A DNA stretch of 64,000 nucleotides from positions 1,240,001 to 1,304,000 of the forward strand of contig NZ_CP016499.1 in assembly GCF_001713475.1 (NCBI RefSeq). The letters run 5' to 3'. Under the pieces are notes generated by a model, which saw only the letters and a list, made by a program, of their open reading frames with translations, had not been told where the DNA came from and did no database searches. The stretch comes from Agrobacterium sp. RAC06 (GTDB lineage Bacteria; Pseudomonadota; Alphaproteobacteria; Rhizobiales; Rhizobiaceae). Below, piece by piece: positions 36,167 to 45,253 of the stretch. The first letter of the stretch is position 1. Each line of letters starts with the position of its first letter. A program made the translations under genes and the position numbers.

Positions 36167-37663
36167 ATGAATGATGCTGCGCGCAAACTGAGCCCGGTCC
36201 AACCGACTGAGCCGCTCTATCGGGAGGCTCCGAACAATATCGAAGCCGAACAGGCACTGCTCGGCGCCATTCTCGTCAACAACGATGCCTTCTACCGCGT
36301 TTCGGACTTCCTGAAGCCCGAGCATCTCTATGAGCCGCTGCACCGCAAGATCTTCGAGGTCGCCTCCGAGATCATCCGCATGGGCAAGACAGCGAACCCG
36401 GTTACCATCAAGACCTTCCTGCCGGCCGACCAGAAGGTCGGCGACCTTACCGTTGCGCAGTATCTCGCGCGGCTTGCTTCCGAAGCGGTCACAATCATCA
36501 ATGCGGAGGACTATGGTCGCGCTATCTACGATCTGGCGCTGCGCCGCTCGCTGATCCAGATTGGCGAGGACGTTGTCAACATCGCGTACGACGCGCCGCT
36601 CGACATGCCACCACAGGCGCAGATCGAAGACACCGAACGCCGCCTCTTTGCGCTGGCCGAAAACGGCCGCTACGACGGCGGCTTCCAGTCCTTCTCGGAT
36701 GCGGTCGCCCAGGCCGTCGACATGGCAGGGGCTGCTTTCGAGCGTGACGGCAACCTCTCGGGCGTCTCCACCGGCATCATGTCGCTCGATGCTAAGATGG
36801 GCGGACTGCAGCGTTCCGACTTGATCGTGCTCGCCGGTCGTCCGGGTATGGGCAAGACCTCGCTTGCGACCAACATCGCCTGGAACATCGCGGCCGCCTA
36901 TGAGCCGGAAGTCCTGCCCGACGGCTCCTTCAAGGCGAAAAACGGCGGCGTGGTCGGCTTCTACTCACTCGAAATGTCGGCTGAACAGCTGGCCACCCGT
37001 ATCATGTCCGAGCAGACGGAAGTCTCCTCCTCTAAGATCCGCCGCGGTGACATCACCGAGCACGAATTCGAGAAGCTCGTCGGCTTTTCCCAGACCATGC
37101 AGAAGGTGCCGCTGTTCATCGACCAGACCGGTGGTATCTCGATTGCCCAGCTCGCTGCCCGTGCCCGTCGTCTGAAGCGTCAGCGCGGTCTCGACTTCCT
37201 GGTCATCGACTATATCCAGCTGATGACCGGCTCGGGCAAGTCGGGCGAAAACCGCGTGCAGGAAATCACCCAGATCACCACGGGCCTGAAATCGCTGGGC
37301 AAGGAACTGAACGTGCCGATCGTTGCACTTTCCCAGCTCTCCCGTCAGGTTGAAAACCGCGAAGACAAGCGCCCGCAGCTCTCCGACCTTCGCGAATCCG
37401 GTTCGATCGAGCAGGACGCCGACGTCGTGCTCTTCGTGTTCCGCGAGGAATACTATGTGAAGAACCTCGAGCCCCGCGACATCGCCGATCCGAAGTATCC
37501 GGAATGGGAAGCGCATATGGAGAAGGTCAAGGGTACGGCCGACGTTATCATCGCCAAGCAGCGTCACGGACCGACCGGCACCGTGAAGCTCGCCTTCCAG
37601 TCGGAATTCACCCGCTTTGCGGATCTGGCCGAACCGAGCTTCATCCAATACGAAGAACCGTGA
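36167..37663 (+). CDS. dnaB: Replicative DNA helicase
   Basis: 498 residues from ATG 36167 (MNDAARKLSP); a longer open frame from 36083 has no coding character. The N-terminal DnaB domain (PNNIEAEQALLGAILVNNDAF) joins a RecA-like motor with Walker A GRPGMGKT at 224-231, Walker B LDFLVIDYIQLM and the arginine/DNA-binding loop SRQVENREDKRPQLSDLRESG. The hexamer unwinds DNA ahead of the replisome. Its own 250-base upstream region after the rplI terminator suggests an independent promoter. Confidence 0.98.
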   Translation: MNDAARKLSPVQPTEPLYREAPNNIEAEQALLGAILVNNDAFYRVSDFLKPEHLYEPLHRKIFEVASEIIRMGKTANPVTIKTFLPADQKVGDLTVAQYLARLASEAVTIINAEDYGRAIYDLALRRSLIQIGEDVVNIAYDAPLDMPPQAQIEDTERRLFALAENGRYDGGFQSFSDAVAQAVDMAGAAFERDGNLSGVSTGIMSLDAKMGGLQRSDLIVLAGRPGMGKTSLATNIAWNIAAAYEPEVLPDGSFKAKNGGVVGFYSLEMSAEQLATRIMSEQTEVSSSKIRRGDITEHEFEKLVGFSQTMQKVPLFIDQTGGISIAQLAARARRLKRQRGLDFLVIDYIQLMTGSGKSGENRVQEITQITTGLKSLGKELNVPIVALSQLSRQVENREDKRPQLSDLRESGSIEQDADVVLFVFREEYYVKNLEPRDIADPKYPEWEAHMEKVKGTADVIIAKQRHGPTGTVKLAFQSEFTRFADLAEPSFIQYEEP

Positions 37664-37669
37664 GATCGG

Positions 37670-37698
37670 AGGGCGCCCCAGAGGCGCCCTACTCATTT
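37670..37698. terminator. Bidirectional terminator between dnaB and azlD
   Basis: Perfect 8-base stem AGGGCGCC (37670-37677) / GGCGCCCT (37683-37690), 5-base loop, then ACTCATTTT. Genes on both sides converge on it. Confidence 0.75.
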
Positions 37699-37703
37699 TC
37701 GGG

Positions 37704-38006
37704 TCAGAGGCCGAATAGACGCAGGAGCGCTACGGAGATGACGCCGAGTACTGCTGCCGGCAACAGTGACAGACGCAGCGCCGCTGCGACAACCACCAGG
37801 CAACCGATCGTCTCAGGCCAGCCCGTTGCCAGCGCCGTCGGCGCGACCACGGCCATCAGCACGGCGGGCGGGACGGTGGCGAGTGCCTTTTCGGCGCTGG
37901 CACCGAGTTTGAGACGGCGCACGAGGAATGCGCCGGACAAGCGGGTGAAAACCGTGGCGGCCATCATGGCAAGGATGGTCGCGAGGGTTGTGGGATCGAG
38001 GCTCAT
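37704..38006 (-). CDS. azlD: AzlD family branched-chain amino acid exporter small subunit
   Basis: 100 residues, three to four hydrophobic helices (TTLATILAMMAATVFTRLSGAFLVRRL). AzlD family members partner AzlC in exporting branched-chain amino acids or analogues. The start ATG 38006 lies in the ATGA overlap with the azlC stop, so the two subunits are translationally coupled. Confidence 0.88.
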   Translation of the reverse strand: MSLDPTTLATILAMMAATVFTRLSGAFLVRRLKLGASAEKALATVPPAVLMAVVAPTALATGWPETIGCLVVVAAALRLSLLPAAVLGVISVALLRLFGL

Positions 38007-38704
38007 GCCGCCTGCTCCTTCTGCTTCAGCGGAATGAAAGCCGCCGCAAGGCCCGCGAGTGCGCCGGCGGCAATGTACCAGGCGCCCGGCACGAACGCCT
38101 GGACGGTGAGCGCCGCAAGTCCGCTGGCCGCCAGCACCAGTCCGGTCTCCCTGCCCTTCCAGAATCCGGTCAGCAGCACGATGAAGACCGCCGGGAAGGC
38201 GAAATCCAGGCCATAGATGGCGATGTCGCCGATCAGCGCACCGAAGAGCGCGCCAGCGAGGCTCGATGCCACCCAGCCGAGATAGAAGGGCAAGGCGAGC
38301 CCGAGATAGTAGGCTGGCGTCAGCACGGTCGTCCTAGCCCGCGCCTCTGCCAGCGCCCAGTTCTCGTCCGCCATGATGAGCAGCGTCGGCAGCTTCTGCC
38401 AAGGGCGGAAGAGGTCGAGGCTGCGTTCCAGCGAGGCGCCCATCAGTACGTGGCGGAGATTGACCAGAAGTGCTGCGAAGCCGAGCGCCGTCCAGGAGGC
38501 CGGGTGGGTCCACAGATCCATGGCAACGAATTGCGAGCCGCCGGCAAAGACCAGCGCGCTCATCAGCGTCACCTCAACCGGCGAAAGACCCTTGCCAGTC
38601 GCGACCGCGCCGAAGACGAAGCCGATGGGGATTGCGGCGATGATCAGGGGAAGGATGGCGCGAAAACCGTCGAGGGCTTCGCGCCGCAATGCTTGTGCTT
38701 TCAT
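38003..38704 (-). CDS. azlC: AzlC family branched-chain amino acid exporter large subunit
   Basis: 233 residues with about six helices; ILPLIIAAIPIGFVFGAVATGKGLS and ALVFAGGSQFVAMDLW are typical of the AzlC/YgaZ family. AGGAGG lies five bases before ATG 38704. Together with AzlD it should export branched-chain amino acids; the exact substrate is not deducible. The AraC-type gene immediately upstream on the same strand (68-base gap) is a plausible regulator. Confidence 0.9.
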   Translation of the reverse strand: MKAQALRREALDGFRAILPLIIAAIPIGFVFGAVATGKGLSPVEVTLMSALVFAGGSQFVAMDLWTHPASWTALGFAALLVNLRHVLMGASLERSLDLFRPWQKLPTLLIMADENWALAEARARTTVLTPAYYLGLALPFYLGWVASSLAGALFGALIGDIAIYGLDFAFPAVFIVLLTGFWKGRETGLVLAASGLAALTVQAFVPGAWYIAAGALAGLAAAFIPLKQKEQAA

Positions 38705-38772
38705 GGGGCCTCCTGTTCACGGAGGGTCTAGCCGGTTTGGTAACGCGCCGTCTTGAACGAAAGTGACTGATA

Positions 38773-39636
38773 TCAGCCGGCGCGGAAGACGGCTGGGGTA
38801 AGGCCGGTCCGCGCCTTGAACTGCCGGGTCATATGCGCCTGATCCGCGAAGCCACAGGCCGCTGCCGTGTCCGACGGAGTGGCGCCTGATCGGAGCAGAT
38901 GCCGGGCGTGGCGGATGCGCATGTCCGTCTGGAAGGCATGCGGCGTGATGAAATACTGCTTGCGGAAGGCGCGGATCATGTGGGCACGGCTGAGGTTCGC
39001 CACTTTCGCCAGCGTCTCGAGGCCGATCTCGTCGTCGAAATGGGCGGCGATATGATCGCGGACCCGGCGCATGGCCGAGGGTTCGCTGTGGTCAGGCGCG
39101 CGGATGATCTCGCTGCCGTGGCGGGCGAACATGGTGGCGAGAACACAATACATGCTCTCCTCGCCCTCCAGTGCCGCAACCTCACCGCTCTCGATCCGGC
39201 GGTGGGCAAGGTTGAAGGCCTTGGCAAGTTCCGGGTCGGTCAGAAGCTGTCGACCGAAGCTCGCAATGCCATGGAAGGCGCGGCCCGTCACGTCCTCGAT
39301 GATGTCGGTCAGCAGCGCGACCTCGGGATAGATCATCCGGTAGCGATAGCCGTCCGGCGCGCCGGGCTGGCCGTCATGGATCTCGCCCGGATTGATCAGA
39401 TAGAGCGCACCGGGGCCGGTGTGTTCGCGCGTGCCACGGATGCTTGCCACCTGGCAGCCGACCTCAATCGCGCCGATCGAGAAGGTGTCGTGCGAATGGG
39501 GCGAGAATTCATGCGTGATGAAGGAAGCGGTCAGGCATTCCATGTCGCGGAAGCGCCCGTCCCGCCAGAAGCGGGTTCGCTCCTTGCGTGAGACCGGATT
39601 GGCCTCGGCGGCCTCCTGCTGCGAAACACTGTGCAT
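38773..39636 (-). CDS. AraC family transcriptional regulator
   Basis: 287 residues from ATG 39636; the frame stays open upstream but would overrun the divergent alr gene. The N-terminal cupin-like effector domain contains HEFSPHSHDTFSIGAIEVG and LYLINPGEIHDGQPG. The C-terminal 100 residues have two HTH units (LETLAKVANLSRAHMIRAFRKQY and PSDTAAACGFADQAHMTRQFKAR). It is on the same strand as azlCD and probably controls them in response to an amino acid; this subgroup often pairs with amino-acid exporters. The 84 bases to alr hold both promoters. Confidence 0.88.
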   Translation of the reverse strand: MHSVSQQEAAEANPVSRKERTRFWRDGRFRDMECLTASFITHEFSPHSHDTFSIGAIEVGCQVASIRGTREHTGPGALYLINPGEIHDGQPGAPDGYRYRMIYPEVALLTDIIEDVTGRAFHGIASFGRQLLTDPELAKAFNLAHRRIESGEVAALEGEESMYCVLATMFARHGSEIIRAPDHSEPSAMRRVRDHIAAHFDDEIGLETLAKVANLSRAHMIRAFRKQYFITPHAFQTDMRIRHARHLLRSGATPSDTAAACGFADQAHMTRQFKARTGLTPAVFRAG

Positions 39637-39720
39637 AGCAGCATAATATCGGGCCGCCGCATTTTCGTCTTGAAGAAAAGTGCTAGGGTCGGCGCATCGA
39701 TCAACTGACCCGAAGCCTCC

Positions 39721-40887
39721 ATGACAGACCGTTTCACCATCCTCGATGCGCCGGAGGAATTTCTTTCGGCACCGCTGCGCCTGACCGTGGATCTCTCGGC
39801 GATTGCTGATAACTGGCGAGAGATGGCACGCCGCTCCGGCAAGGCCCGGACGGCCGCCGTCGTCAAGGCGGATGCCTATGGTCTCGGCATCGAGGATGTC
39901 GGTCAGGTTCTGTATCACGCGGGCGCCCGCGACTTCTTCGTCGCGGTGCCGGCGGAGGGGGCCACACTCCGCCCCTATGCGCCCGAGGCTCGCATCTTCG
40001 TGCTGTCAGGCATCTGGCCGGGCCAGGAAGAGATCTTCTTCCAGAACGATCTCGTGCCCGTTATCGCATCCGAGGAACAGCTTGCCTTCTGGATGGCGGT
40101 GCTCACCGAGCGCGGCCCATACCCTTGCGCCCTGCATGTCGATACCGGCTTCAACCGGCTGGGACTACCGATGGCCGACGCGCTGGCGCTGACCGACGAC
40201 GTCTCGCGTCCGGCAAGCCTCGATCCGGTTCTGGTCATGAGCCATCTCGCCTGCGGCGATGATCCGTCTTCGCCGATGAACCGCCAGCAACTCGAGAAAT
40301 TCCGGGAGGTTAGCGCGGCTTTCGAAGGTGTTGATTCCAGCCTCTCGGCATCTGCCGGCATCTTCCTCGGCTCGGATTACCACTTTGATCTCACCCGTCC
40401 CGGAATCGCGCTCTATGGCGGGGAGGCTGTCAGCGGCGCCAGAAACCCGATGCAGCCGGTGGTCAAGGCCGAGGCCCGCATCCTGCAGATCCGCGAGGCA
40501 AAAGCCGGCGAAAGCGTCTCTTACGGCGCAACGCATGTGCTGGCGCGCGACAGCCGGCTCGCCGTTACGAGCGTCGGTTATGCGGATGGCTATCTGCGCA
40601 ATCTCTCCGGCTCGGGTATCGCCTTGCGCGGGACAGGAATTGCTGGTGCAGAGGGGGTGATCGCCGGTCGGCGTGTGCCGGTCGTCGGCCGGGTCACCAT
40701 GGATCTCACCGTCTTCGACATCACCGATCTGCCCGACAATGCGGTGCGCAGCGGCGACTATATCGAACTCCTCGGCCCCTCCATGCCGCTCGACGAGGTG
40801 GCCCGCGCCGCCGGCACGATTGGTTACGAAATGCTCACCGGACTTGGGCTGCGCTATGAACGGATCTATCTCGAGGGGGAAGACTGA
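39721..40887 (+). CDS. alr: Alanine racemase
   Basis: 388 residues. PLP enzyme making D-alanine for peptidoglycan. The Schiff-base lysine is K49 in AAVVKADAYGLG and the second catalytic residue Tyr268 in GESVSYGATH; the C-terminal beta domain includes GRVTMDLTVFDITD. An N-terminal extension of about 18 residues precedes the first barrel strand. It heads a plus-strand run into the ParDE pair and radA. PLP synthesis gene pdxA is also in the window. Confidence 0.96.
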   Translation: MTDRFTILDAPEEFLSAPLRLTVDLSAIADNWREMARRSGKARTAAVVKADAYGLGIEDVGQVLYHAGARDFFVAVPAEGATLRPYAPEARIFVLSGIWPGQEEIFFQNDLVPVIASEEQLAFWMAVLTERGPYPCALHVDTGFNRLGLPMADALALTDDVSRPASLDPVLVMSHLACGDDPSSPMNRQQLEKFREVSAAFEGVDSSLSASAGIFLGSDYHFDLTRPGIALYGGEAVSGARNPMQPVVKAEARILQIREAKAGESVSYGATHVLARDSRLAVTSVGYADGYLRNLSGSGIALRGTGIAGAEGVIAGRRVPVVGRVTMDLTVFDITDLPDNAVRSGDYIELLGPSMPLDEVARAAGTIGYEMLTGLGLRYERIYLEGED

Positions 40888-40940
40888 GGTCTGGCGCGGG
40901 TGGATTTGTTCTGCTATTGTTCCCATAAATGGAGCATCTG

Positions 40941-41228
40941 ATGACCGAAGAAAGCCCATCCCAAGCGACTGTTCAGGTACAGCTCGAACCTGACGAATCT
41001 GCCTTTGTCGAGCAGCAGATCAGCAACGGCATCTATGCTTCTGCTGAGGATATGCTGCGGGCTGGCCTTCGTCTGCTGGCTCAGAACGAGCGGCTGGAGC
41101 GGATCAAGGAACTGCGCACGATGATCGATGACGCGGACCGATCGGTGGATGCTGGTGACTTCAGGGAGTTCTCCAAGCCCGGCGACCTCACGGCATTCAT
41201 TGTCGCCGAAGCGAAAGCACGACGGTGA
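40941..41228 (+). CDS. parD: ParD-family antitoxin
   Basis: 95 residues from ATG 40941, preceded by GGAG at six bases; an ATG at 40929 overlaps that site. The N-terminal ribbon-helix-helix-like segment (QATVQVQLEPDESAFVEQQISNGIYASAEDMLRAGLRLL) should bind DNA as a dimer, and the acidic C-terminus should wrap the toxin. TGA overlaps the GTG of the toxin gene (GTGA), a typical antitoxin-toxin coupling. Expected to repress its own operon; no clear operator was found in the 53 bases after alr. Confidence 0.85.
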   Translation: MTEESPSQATVQVQLEPDESAFVEQQISNGIYASAEDMLRAGLRLLAQNERLERIKELRTMIDDADRSVDAGDFREFSKPGDLTAFIVAEAKARR

Positions 41229-41545
41229 ACAGCAGTCCCGGTCGACCGTATCGACTGTCACCCCAAGCCGTCGAGGATCTCATCGAGATCTACGCCTACC
41301 TTTATGTCCGAAGTCCTGTTCCAGCCGAGCGCTTCACGGCCGATATCGAACAAAAGATTGGCGACCTGGCTGCCTCCAGAAACCCGGGGGTCGCCAGCGA
41401 TTGGGTCAAAACCGGATTGCGCGCATTTCACTATCGACGTCGATGCATCTATTTTCGTCTCGTCGACGACACTCTGGTTGTGCTGCGCATCACGCACGGC
41501 CGCCAAAATATCTCCCCCGACGATTTCCCCGAAAGCGACCTGTAA
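41225..41545 (+). CDS. parE: ParE/RelE-family toxin
   Basis: 106 residues starting at GTG 41225. RLSPQAVEDLIEIYAYL, PAERFTADIEQKIGDLAASRNPG, GLRAFHYRRRCIYFRLVDD and VLRITHGRQN are successive conserved segments of the ParE fold. Family members poison DNA gyrase (ParE) or ribosomal mRNA (RelE); ParE is favoured by the ParD partner. Only three bases separate its stop from radA, so toxin mRNA probably also carries radA. Confidence 0.87.
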   Translation: MNSSPGRPYRLSPQAVEDLIEIYAYLYVRSPVPAERFTADIEQKIGDLAASRNPGVASDWVKTGLRAFHYRRRCIYFRLVDDTLVVLRITHGRQNISPDDFPESDL

Positions 41546-41548
41546 TTC

Positions 41549-42952
41549 ATGGCCAAAGCCAAGACCCAATTCATCTGCCAGAACTGCGGCACAGTGCATT
41601 CCCGCTGGGCGGGAAAATGCGATGGATGCGGCGAGTGGAACACCATCGTCGAGGAAGATCCGATGGGCGGGATCGGCTCCGGTCCCGGCAAGGCGCCAAA
41701 GAAGGGGAGGCCCGTCACCCTCACCTCGCTGTCTGGCGAGATTGAGGAAGCGCCGCGCATTCCGACAGGCATGGGTGAACTCGATCGGGCAACCGGTGGC
41801 GGTTTTGTGCGCGGTTCGGCGGTCCTTATTGGTGGGGACCCTGGCATCGGTAAGTCGACGCTCCTGATGCAGGCAGCGGCGGCGCTGGCGCGGCGTGGTC
41901 ATCGGGTAATCTATGTCTCGGGCGAAGAGGCGGTCGCCCAGGTCAGGCTGCGCGCCCAGCGACTGGGCGCTGCCGATACGGATGTGCTGCTCGCCGCCGA
42001 AACCAATGTCGAGGACATCCTCGCCACCATTTCAGAGGGCAAGCGGCCGGATCTCGTGATCATCGATTCGATCCAGACGCTGTGGAGCGATACGGCTGAC
42101 AGCGCGCCGGGGACCGTGACCCAGGTGCGCACCGGGGTTCAGGCAATGATCCGCTTTGCCAAGCAGACCGGGGCGACCATGGTGCTGGTCGGGCATGTCA
42201 CCAAGGAAGGCCAGATCGCCGGTCCTCGCGTCGTCGAGCACATGGTCGATGCCGTCCTCTATTTCGAGGGCGATCGCGGCCATCACTATCGCATCCTGCG
42301 CACGGTGAAGAACCGCTTCGGACCGACCGACGAGATCGGCGTCTTCGAAATGTCGGACAAGGGTCTGCGCGAAGTCGCCAATCCATCCGAGCTCTTCCTC
42401 GGCGAACGCAACGAAAAAGCCCCGGGCGCGGCGGTCTTTGCCGGGATGGAAGGAACACGGCCCGTGCTGGTCGAGGTGCAGGCACTGGTGGCCGCCACCT
42501 CGCTCGGCACGCCTCGTCGTGCGGTCGTCGGTTGGGATTCGTCCCGCCTCGCCATGATTTTGGCGGTATTGGAGGCGCATTGCGGGATCAGGCTCGGTCA
42601 ACATGACGTTTACCTGAACGTTGCCGGCGGCTATCGGATCAGTGAACCGGCGGCCGACATGGCGATTGCTTCGGCACTGGTTTCGTCGCTGGCCGGTATT
42701 GCCCTTCCGGCCGATTGCGTCTATTTCGGCGAAGTCAGCCTGTCGGGGGCGGTGAGGCCGGTGGCCCATACGGCCCAGAGGCTGAAAGAGGCGGAAAAGC
42801 TCGGTTTCTCCGCTGCGGTCTTGCCGGCTGCCTCCCCGGACCTTCCAAAGGGTTCGGCAGGCAAATGGAGGGAAGTGGACAGCCTTCCCGATCTCGTGGC
42901 GCGGATCGCCGGTTCCCGGCTGAAAGCCCCCACGGGTCAGGAAGACGGTTGA
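41549..42952 (+). CDS. radA: DNA repair protein RadA (Sms)
   Basis: 467 residues. N-terminal zinc finger with C10, C13, C24 and C27, RecA-like core with Walker A GDPGIGKST at 96-104, the RadA-specific KNRFG motif at 254-258, and a C-terminal Lon-protease-like domain. RadA drives branch migration of recombination intermediates. The start lies three bases after parE. In relatives I recall alr and radA as neighbours, so the toxin-antitoxin pair looks inserted. Confidence 0.97.
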   Translation: MAKAKTQFICQNCGTVHSRWAGKCDGCGEWNTIVEEDPMGGIGSGPGKAPKKGRPVTLTSLSGEIEEAPRIPTGMGELDRATGGGFVRGSAVLIGGDPGIGKSTLLMQAAAALARRGHRVIYVSGEEAVAQVRLRAQRLGAADTDVLLAAETNVEDILATISEGKRPDLVIIDSIQTLWSDTADSAPGTVTQVRTGVQAMIRFAKQTGATMVLVGHVTKEGQIAGPRVVEHMVDAVLYFEGDRGHHYRILRTVKNRFGPTDEIGVFEMSDKGLREVANPSELFLGERNEKAPGAAVFAGMEGTRPVLVEVQALVAATSLGTPRRAVVGWDSSRLAMILAVLEAHCGIRLGQHDVYLNVAGGYRISEPAADMAIASALVSSLAGIALPADCVYFGEVSLSGAVRPVAHTAQRLKEAEKLGFSAAVLPAASPDLPKGSAGKWREVDSLPDLVARIAGSRLKAPTGQEDG

Positions 42953-43040
42953 TCCGGTCCGACGCGTGGTATCACGCGTTCCGGCGGAATCGCGGTGACA
43001 TCAATGCCGGTCTTTTCCGGCAGCCTTGGAGTTGGTATTT

Positions 43041-43634
43041 ATGCCCATCACAATTTTCGACGGTATCGTCATCGGCGTCGTCCTGTTTTCAGCGGTGCTG
43101 GCGATGGTGCGTGGCTTTTCGCGTGAAGTGCTGTCCATCGCGAGCTGGGCGGGTTCGGTTGCTGCCGCCTACTATCTCTATCCCCTGCTCGTTCCCTATC
43201 TGATGAGCTACACCAACGATCCGCGGATCGCGATGGCCGGGTCTGCCGGCATCATCTTCCTGATTGCGCTGATCGTGATTTCCTTCATCACTTCGCGCAT
43301 TGCCGACTTCATCATCGACAGCCGCATCGGCGCGCTCGACCGCACGCTCGGCTTTCTCTTCGGCGCGGCCCGTGGCCTGCTGCTGCTGGTCGTTGCGGTG
43401 GCTTTCTGGAACTGGTTGATCAACGAGCCGCAGCGGCCGGACTGGGTCAACAACTCCAAGTCCAAACCCTTCCTCGACTCGCTGGTGCAGAAACTTGAGG
43501 CCGTCCTGCCGGAAGACATCGAGCCGCAGATCCGCGAGCGCATCCTCGGCCGCGACGAGCCGGAAGCCGGCGCTGCTGGCGAAACGGCTCCCGCCGAGCA
43601 GGCGCCCGAACAGGCTCCGGCCCAGAACAACTGA
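43041..43634 (+). CDS. cvpA: CvpA family membrane protein
   Basis: 197 residues from ATG 43041 (GGAG nine bases upstream; an ATG at 43026 would overlap that site). Four hydrophobic helices (ITIFDGIVIGVVLFSAVLAM onwards), then a cytoplasmic or periplasmic tail ending in an Ala/Pro/Glu/Gln-rich stretch. CvpA was named for colicin V production, and its position before purF is conserved from E. coli to rhizobia. Molecular function is not settled. Confidence 0.92.
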   Translation: MPITIFDGIVIGVVLFSAVLAMVRGFSREVLSIASWAGSVAAAYYLYPLLVPYLMSYTNDPRIAMAGSAGIIFLIALIVISFITSRIADFIIDSRIGALDRTLGFLFGAARGLLLLVVAVAFWNWLINEPQRPDWVNNSKSKPFLDSLVQKLEAVLPEDIEPQIRERILGRDEPEAGAAGETAPAEQAPEQAPAQNN

Positions 43635-43640
43635 TCCTCT

Positions 43641-43705
43641 CGCGGCTTCGGCCGCGCGACATGAGACAAGACACAGATGCCGCCGGATCGGGACAGACCG
43701 GCGGC
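43641..43705 (+). terminator. Two hairpins in the cvpA-purF spacer
   Basis: CGCGGC-TTCG-GCCGCG (43641-43656) has a stable UUCG tetraloop. GCCGCCGG (43679-43686) pairs with CCGGCGGC (43698-43705), followed by TTCCCTGTT. They probably attenuate or separate the cvpA and purF messages, and argue that 43677-43760 is untranslated. Confidence 0.6.
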
Positions 43706-43760
43706 TTCCCTGTTCAAAGCGCAGCATCCCGCGTCTGTCCCCGGAGCAAAGGCCCTCGCC

Positions 43761-45251
43761 ATGAAGCAGATCAGCCCTTCTTACGTCGTCTATGGCAGCC
43801 AGGACGACAAGTTCCACGAGGAATGCGGCGTGTTCGGCATTCTCGGTCATCCGGATGCTGCGACCCTGACAGCGCTTGGCCTGCACGCCCTGCAGCATCG
43901 CGGCCAGGAAGCAGCCGGCATCGTCTCCTTCGACGGGCGCCAGTTCTATACCGAAAAGCATATGGGCCTCGTCGGTGACCACTACACCAATCCGGCGACG
44001 CTCGCGAAACTGCCCGGCCCGCAGGCGATTGGCCATACCCGCTATTCGACGACAGGGGAAGTTGCGCTGCGCAACGTCCAGCCGCTGTTTGCCGAGCTCG
44101 AAGAAGGCGGCATTGCAATCGCCCATAACGGCAACTTCACCAACGGTCTGACGCTGCGCCGCCAGATCATTGCGACCGGCGCCATCTGCCAGTCGACCTC
44201 GGATACCGAAGTGGTGCTGCATCTGATCGCCCGCTCGCGCCATGCCTCGACCACCGACCGCTTCATCGATGCGATCCGCCAGATGGAAGGCGGCTATGCG
44301 ATGATCGCGCTCACCCGCACCAAGCTGATCGCCGCCCGCGACCCGATCGGCATCCGTCCGCTCGTCATGGGTGAACTCGACGGCAAGCCGATCTTCTGTT
44401 CGGAGACCTGTGCGCTCGATATCATCGGCGCGAAGTTCGTGCGCGACGTGAAGAACGGCGAAGTGGTGATCTGCGAAACGCAGGCCGACGGCTCCGTGAC
44501 GATCGAGTCCCGCATGCCGGCCCGTCCCCTGCCGGAACGCGTCTGCCTGTTCGAATATGTCTATTTCGCGCGGCCTGACTCGGTCGTTGCCGGCCGCAAC
44601 GTCTACACCACCCGCAAGAATGCAGGCATGAACCTGGCCAAGGAAGCGCCTGTTGAAGCCGATGTCGTGGTGCCCGTGCCGGACGGTGGCACGCCGGCGG
44701 CGCTGGGATACGCACAGCAAAGCGGCATCCCCTTCGAATACGGCATCATCCGCAACCATTATGTCGGCCGTACCTTCATCGAACCCACGCAGCAGATCCG
44801 CGCTTTCGGCGTAAAGCTCAAGCATTCGGCCAACCGGGCAATGATCGAGGGCAAGCGCGTCGTGCTGGTGGATGATTCCATCGTGCGCGGCACGACCTCG
44901 CTGAAGATCGTCCAGATGATCCGCGATGCCGGCGCCAAGGAGGTGCATATCCGCGTCGCGTCCCCGATGATCTTCCATCCTGATTTCTACGGCATCGACA
45001 CGCCGGATCGGGACAAGCTGCTTGCCAACCAGTATGCCGGCGACGAGGCGATGGCGAAGTATATCGGCGCGGACTCGCTTGCCTTCCTGTCGATCGACGG
45101 CCTCTACACCGCGGTCGGCGGCGCTCCGCGCGATCCGGCCAACCCGCAATTCACCGACCACTATTTCACCGGCGACTATCCGACGCGCCTTGTCGACAAG
45201 GAAAGCGAGAAGCCGGGCCGCAAGGAAAGCATGCTCGCCGCCAACGGCTGA
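43761..45251 (+). CDS. purF: Amidophosphoribosyltransferase
   Basis: 496 residues from ATG 43761 (AAAGG eight bases upstream). An in-frame ATG at 43677 is rejected because its first codons lie within a strong hairpin. First committed step of purine synthesis: PRPP plus glutamine to phosphoribosylamine. The N-terminal nucleophile is Cys22 in HEECGVFGILGH, so a 21-residue propeptide must be removed, as in Bacillus-type enzymes and unlike E. coli. The PRPP loop VVLVDDSIVRGTT and glutaminase residues (RHNGN-type IAHNGNFTN) are intact. B. subtilis-type PurF enzymes carry an Fe-S cluster, but cysteines for one were not traced. Confidence 0.96.
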   Translation: MKQISPSYVVYGSQDDKFHEECGVFGILGHPDAATLTALGLHALQHRGQEAAGIVSFDGRQFYTEKHMGLVGDHYTNPATLAKLPGPQAIGHTRYSTTGEVALRNVQPLFAELEEGGIAIAHNGNFTNGLTLRRQIIATGAICQSTSDTEVVLHLIARSRHASTTDRFIDAIRQMEGGYAMIALTRTKLIAARDPIGIRPLVMGELDGKPIFCSETCALDIIGAKFVRDVKNGEVVICETQADGSVTIESRMPARPLPERVCLFEYVYFARPDSVVAGRNVYTTRKNAGMNLAKEAPVEADVVVPVPDGGTPAALGYAQQSGIPFEYGIIRNHYVGRTFIEPTQQIRAFGVKLKHSANRAMIEGKRVVLVDDSIVRGTTSLKIVQMIRDAGAKEVHIRVASPMIFHPDFYGIDTPDRDKLLANQYAGDEAMAKYIGADSLAFLSIDGLYTAVGGAPRDPANPQFTDHYFTGDYPTRLVDKESEKPGRKESMLAANG

Positions 45252-45253
45252 GC

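Noticed and set aside
43677..43760. Upstream ATG start for PurF
   Set aside because: Its codons lie in a strong hairpin and there is no Shine-Dalgarno; ATG 43761 fits better.
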